NCBI GenBank assembly: GCA_016278505.1
Contig: JADQBQ010000033.1
Location: 45,960-109,959, forward strand
Direction: 5' to 3'
DNA length: 64,000 nt
Source: Clostridiales bacterium
GTDB taxonomy: Bacteria > Bacillota > Desulfotomaculia > Desulfotomaculales > VENG01
Positions 62,258 through 64,000 of the stretch are shown one piece after another. Positions within the stretch are counted from its first letter, which is position 1. Every line of letters begins with the position of its first letter. The notes beneath the pieces were generated by a model, which saw nothing but the letters and a program-made list of their open reading frames with translations, was not told the DNA's origin and did no database searches. The position numbers were made by a program, and so were the translations under genes.

Positions 62258-62434
62258 GTGAAAAACTATAAAAAGATTTTTTTATGTACCTCGGTAGCAT
62301 TTTTGCTAGTTTTGGCAACTTTAGCACCTGCGTTTACAAATACGAATTCTGAAATACTTGATGAATTGTCTTCCGTTCGAAATCAAGAAAAAAAATTAAT
62401 TGATAATTATTTTGAACTCAACTTTCGCACCTAA
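62258..62434 (+). pseudogene. Secreted protein gene cut by IS insertion
   Basis: GTG at 62258 with GAGGAGG upstream starts a signal peptide (VKNYKKIFLCTSVAFLLVLA, TLAPAFT) and about 30 further residues (ILDELSSVRNQEKKLIDNYF), then runs into the IS terminal repeat at 62416 and stops at 62432. Confidence 0.65.
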
Positions 62435-63946
62435 ATAAATGTGACTGGCTTACTCCTTGTAGTGTTTGTATCCGTTAAAATATGGTGCTTGATTTTTAAA
62501 AAAAAGCATAAAAAACACCTCAACGTTTGGTATAGTAGATTTACCAATAATCACATTACCATACAGAAGAGGTGTCTCCTATATGATAACGGATAACAGC
62601 CAAAACAAGCAACTACCAAATGAATTAACTTTCATATTTAAAGAGCTAAAAGTACTCAAACATTTGAGGAAAGCAGGTATTACCAAGTCTTTCGGTTTCT
62701 CCTGTGCCTACATTTTTCAGTTGATTTTTAGTTTAATCTTCGAACACAAAAACTGGTTTCAAACCCTTGAAAGCAAGAAATCTAATGACCTTCCAGCTAA
62801 GGACGTGGTTTATCGTTTCTTAAATCAACCTACTTTTGCGTGGCGGAGATTTTTACTATTCCTTAGCGCATACACAATTGGGAAAGTCACAAGGCTTACA
62901 AATCATAAACGTCCAAAAGTATTGATTTTAGATGATTCTTCCTATGAACGAAACCGCAGCAAGTCAGTAGAATTATTGGCTCGCTGCTTTGACCATGCCT
63001 CTCAAAAAATGCGTTTTTATAAAGGGTTTCGTATGCTTACTCTTGGCTGGTCAGATGGTGCTACTTTTATTCCTGTAGACTTTTCTTTACTAAGCTCAAA
63101 GAAAAGCCAGGTCAACGGCATATCTTCGAAAATTGATAAGCGAAGTTCAGGTTATAAACGCAGACTAGAAGCGCTACAAACGGCACCGGAACAAATCCCC
63201 AATATGATCAAACGTGCCCTGGACGCTGGGATTGATGCTTCTTATGTGTTGATGGATACCTGGTTCACCCAGCAGCCTCTCATCAAGAGCATTAAAGAAC
63301 AAGGCCTTGATGTCATAGGTATGGTAAAAAACTTAAACCAACGCTATCTTGTAAATGGTAAACGAGTAAGCCTAAAAGAGCTTTATCGTTTAGCTAAGCC
63401 AATAACAGGAAAGAAAGGTATTCTCCGTTCCATCCATACCACCCAAGCTAATGGTGTTCAAGTAAAAGTTGTCTTTGTTCAAAACCGCAATAAAAAAAGC
63501 GACTGGCTAGCGATTTTGAGTACAGATCTTACGCTTGGTGACCGGGAGATTATTCGTGTTTATGGTATGCGCTGGGATATTGAAGTCTTTTTCAAAACAA
63601 CTAAATCTTTATTAAAGCTCCAAAAGGAGTTTCAAGGTCGTTCCTATGATACTTTGATTAGTCATACTACCATTGTCTTTACAAGATATATTGTTCTTTC
63701 ATGGCAAAACCGCTGTAGCACTGATCAACGGACATTGGGTGGCATATTTTATGAACTTTGTGATGAAATTGGTGATCTCGATTGGGCTGCCGCTTTACAG
63801 CAATTACTTGAGCTTATTGAAGATGCCTTAAAGAAGACCAATAAAAATATGCAAAAACTGATCAAAAGTCAACTACAACAATGGTTCGCAAACTTACCCA
63901 GCTACATCAAGGCTTACTTGCCTGTTTTAGTCTGCGAAAGTTGAGT
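62416..63946 (+). mobile_element. IS4-family insertion sequence, apparently complete
   Basis: Terminal inverted repeats ACTCAACTTTCGCA (62416-62429) and TGCGAAAGTTGAGT (63933-63946) enclose one transposase gene. The flanks (TTATTTTGA and ACTTTAGAA) do not form an obvious target duplication, so the two sides may have been joined by recombination or deletion. The same end is found at 28410-28423. Confidence 0.85.
62583..63944 (+). CDS. IS4-family transposase
   Basis: 453 residues, full length. DDE catalytic set: first Asp in VLILDDSSYERNRSKSVELL, second in YVLMDTWFTQQPLI, and Glu in YGMRWDIEVFFKTTK, which fits the IS4 YREK signature (Y-x2-R-x3-E-x6-K). IDKRSSGYKRRLEAL and GFRMLTLGWSDGATFIPVDF are also family motifs. 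A hairpin (ACACCTC / GAGGTGT) between about 62514 and 62577 lies before the ATG; it contains the region just upstream of the start and may limit expression. The stop lies within the right terminal repeat. Confidence 0.93.
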   Translation: MITDNSQNKQLPNELTFIFKELKVLKHLRKAGITKSFGFSCAYIFQLIFSLIFEHKNWFQTLESKKSNDLPAKDVVYRFLNQPTFAWRRFLLFLSAYTIGKVTRLTNHKRPKVLILDDSSYERNRSKSVELLARCFDHASQKMRFYKGFRMLTLGWSDGATFIPVDFSLLSSKKSQVNGISSKIDKRSSGYKRRLEALQTAPEQIPNMIKRALDAGIDASYVLMDTWFTQQPLIKSIKEQGLDVIGMVKNLNQRYLVNGKRVSLKELYRLAKPITGKKGILRSIHTTQANGVQVKVVFVQNRNKKSDWLAILSTDLTLGDREIIRVYGMRWDIEVFFKTTKSLLKLQKEFQGRSYDTLISHTTIVFTRYIVLSWQNRCSTDQRTLGGIFYELCDEIGDLDWAAALQQLLELIEDALKKTNKNMQKLIKSQLQQWFANLPSYIKAYLPVLVCES

Positions 63947-63949
63947 ACT

Positions 63950-64000
63950 TTAGAATCCTGTCTGTATATCTTAAGGCTTACCAGTTTCTCTTTTTCTGGG
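63950..64000 (-). pseudogene. agrC-like kinase fragment at the window edge
   Basis: Matches 53360-53412 (TTTAGAATCC-GTCTGTATATCTTAA, CTTACCAGT-TCTCTTTTTC) with a few changes; on the minus strand this is the LVSLKIYRLDSK part of the kinase. It starts right at the IS end, so another agr locus probably continues to the right. Confidence 0.75.

Noticed and set aside
62023..62271. 82-codon frame before the last IS
   Set aside because: No ribosome site, no recognisable content, and it overlaps the better-supported start of the truncated secreted protein at 62258.

Overview
The window looks like a chromosomal segment of an anaerobic, spore-forming Firmicute, most plausibly a Peptococcaceae-type clostridium (Desulfotomaculum/Pelotomaculum-like). 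This is an inference. It rests on strong AGGAGG-type ribosome sites with many GTG/TTG starts, a DUF1657 small spore-former protein, an SleB-type cortex-hydrolase remnant, oxygen-independent benzimidazole synthesis for cobamides, B12-dependent radical SAM enzymes, LytTR regulators, several copper-amine-oxidase-like 'stalk' proteins and a mosaic of IS remnants. No rRNA, tRNA or CRISPR array was recognised.

Region 1 (1-17.3 kb) is ordinary core and accessory sequence. It holds a LytS/LytR-type sensor pair, acpS, nnr (NAD(P)H-hydrate repair) overlapping alr (alanine racemase), a NapH-like membrane Fe-S protein, a PHP phosphoesterase, uvsE, DUF1657, an AtuA/DUF4387/cupin group, a PAQR/hemolysin III protein, a PAS histidine kinase with a Cys cluster, and two secreted stalk-domain proteins. 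Arrays of 9-bp GGATT/GGGAT units sit in many intergenic gaps, and the nnr-alr pair lies between two large inverted copies.

Region 2 (17.35-27.06 kb) is a cobalamin-riboswitch-controlled operon whose order (bzaA, bzaB, cobT, bzaC, bzaD, bzaE) matches the anaerobic 5,6-dimethylbenzimidazole pathway. Two ThiC-like radical SAM proteins would make 5-hydroxybenzimidazole, an O-methyltransferase and two B12-binding radical SAM methylases would convert it to DMB, and CobT would activate the base. BzaC is fused to a C-terminal Cys-rich domain (DUF2284-like). Repeat arrays interrupt the operon. A divergent copy of the 3' end of bzaE lies 7 kb downstream, and a TnpB scar abuts the bzaE stop.

Region 3 (27-42 kb) is gene-poor and full of decayed genes: a deleted IS4-family element, an SleB fragment, two sigma-factor-like pseudogenes, a stalk-domain pseudogene, an SBBP repeat fragment, an AlkD pseudogene, addiction-module scraps, a truncated acyl-CoA dehydrogenase and an IS3 remnant. 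Intact genes include an amidase, a holin-like protein, two lipoproteins, a Crp/Fnr regulator and a MntA/HepT-type toxin-antitoxin pair. A shared hairpin leader lies upstream of several minus-strand genes. Then come a truncated bioW with an intact bioF.

Region 4 (43-48.5 kb) is a minus-strand set of Fe-S protein, M24 peptidase-fold protein and B12-binding radical SAM protein, followed by an XRE-tailed protein that may be a replication initiator.

Region 5 (48.6-64 kb) is built around an agr-type quorum-sensing locus: membrane sensor, GHKL kinase, AgrB, a small AgrD missing from simple gene calls, and a LytTR regulator. The AgrD has Ser in place of the ring Cys, so a lactone signal is predicted, and AgrC appears split into two proteins. 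At least four further fragments of agr-like loci are scattered here, with conserved paired direct repeats 21 bp apart next to divergent small cationic ORFs. DUF1670-family remnants, a broken IS1634-type element and an apparently intact IS4-family element complete the window.
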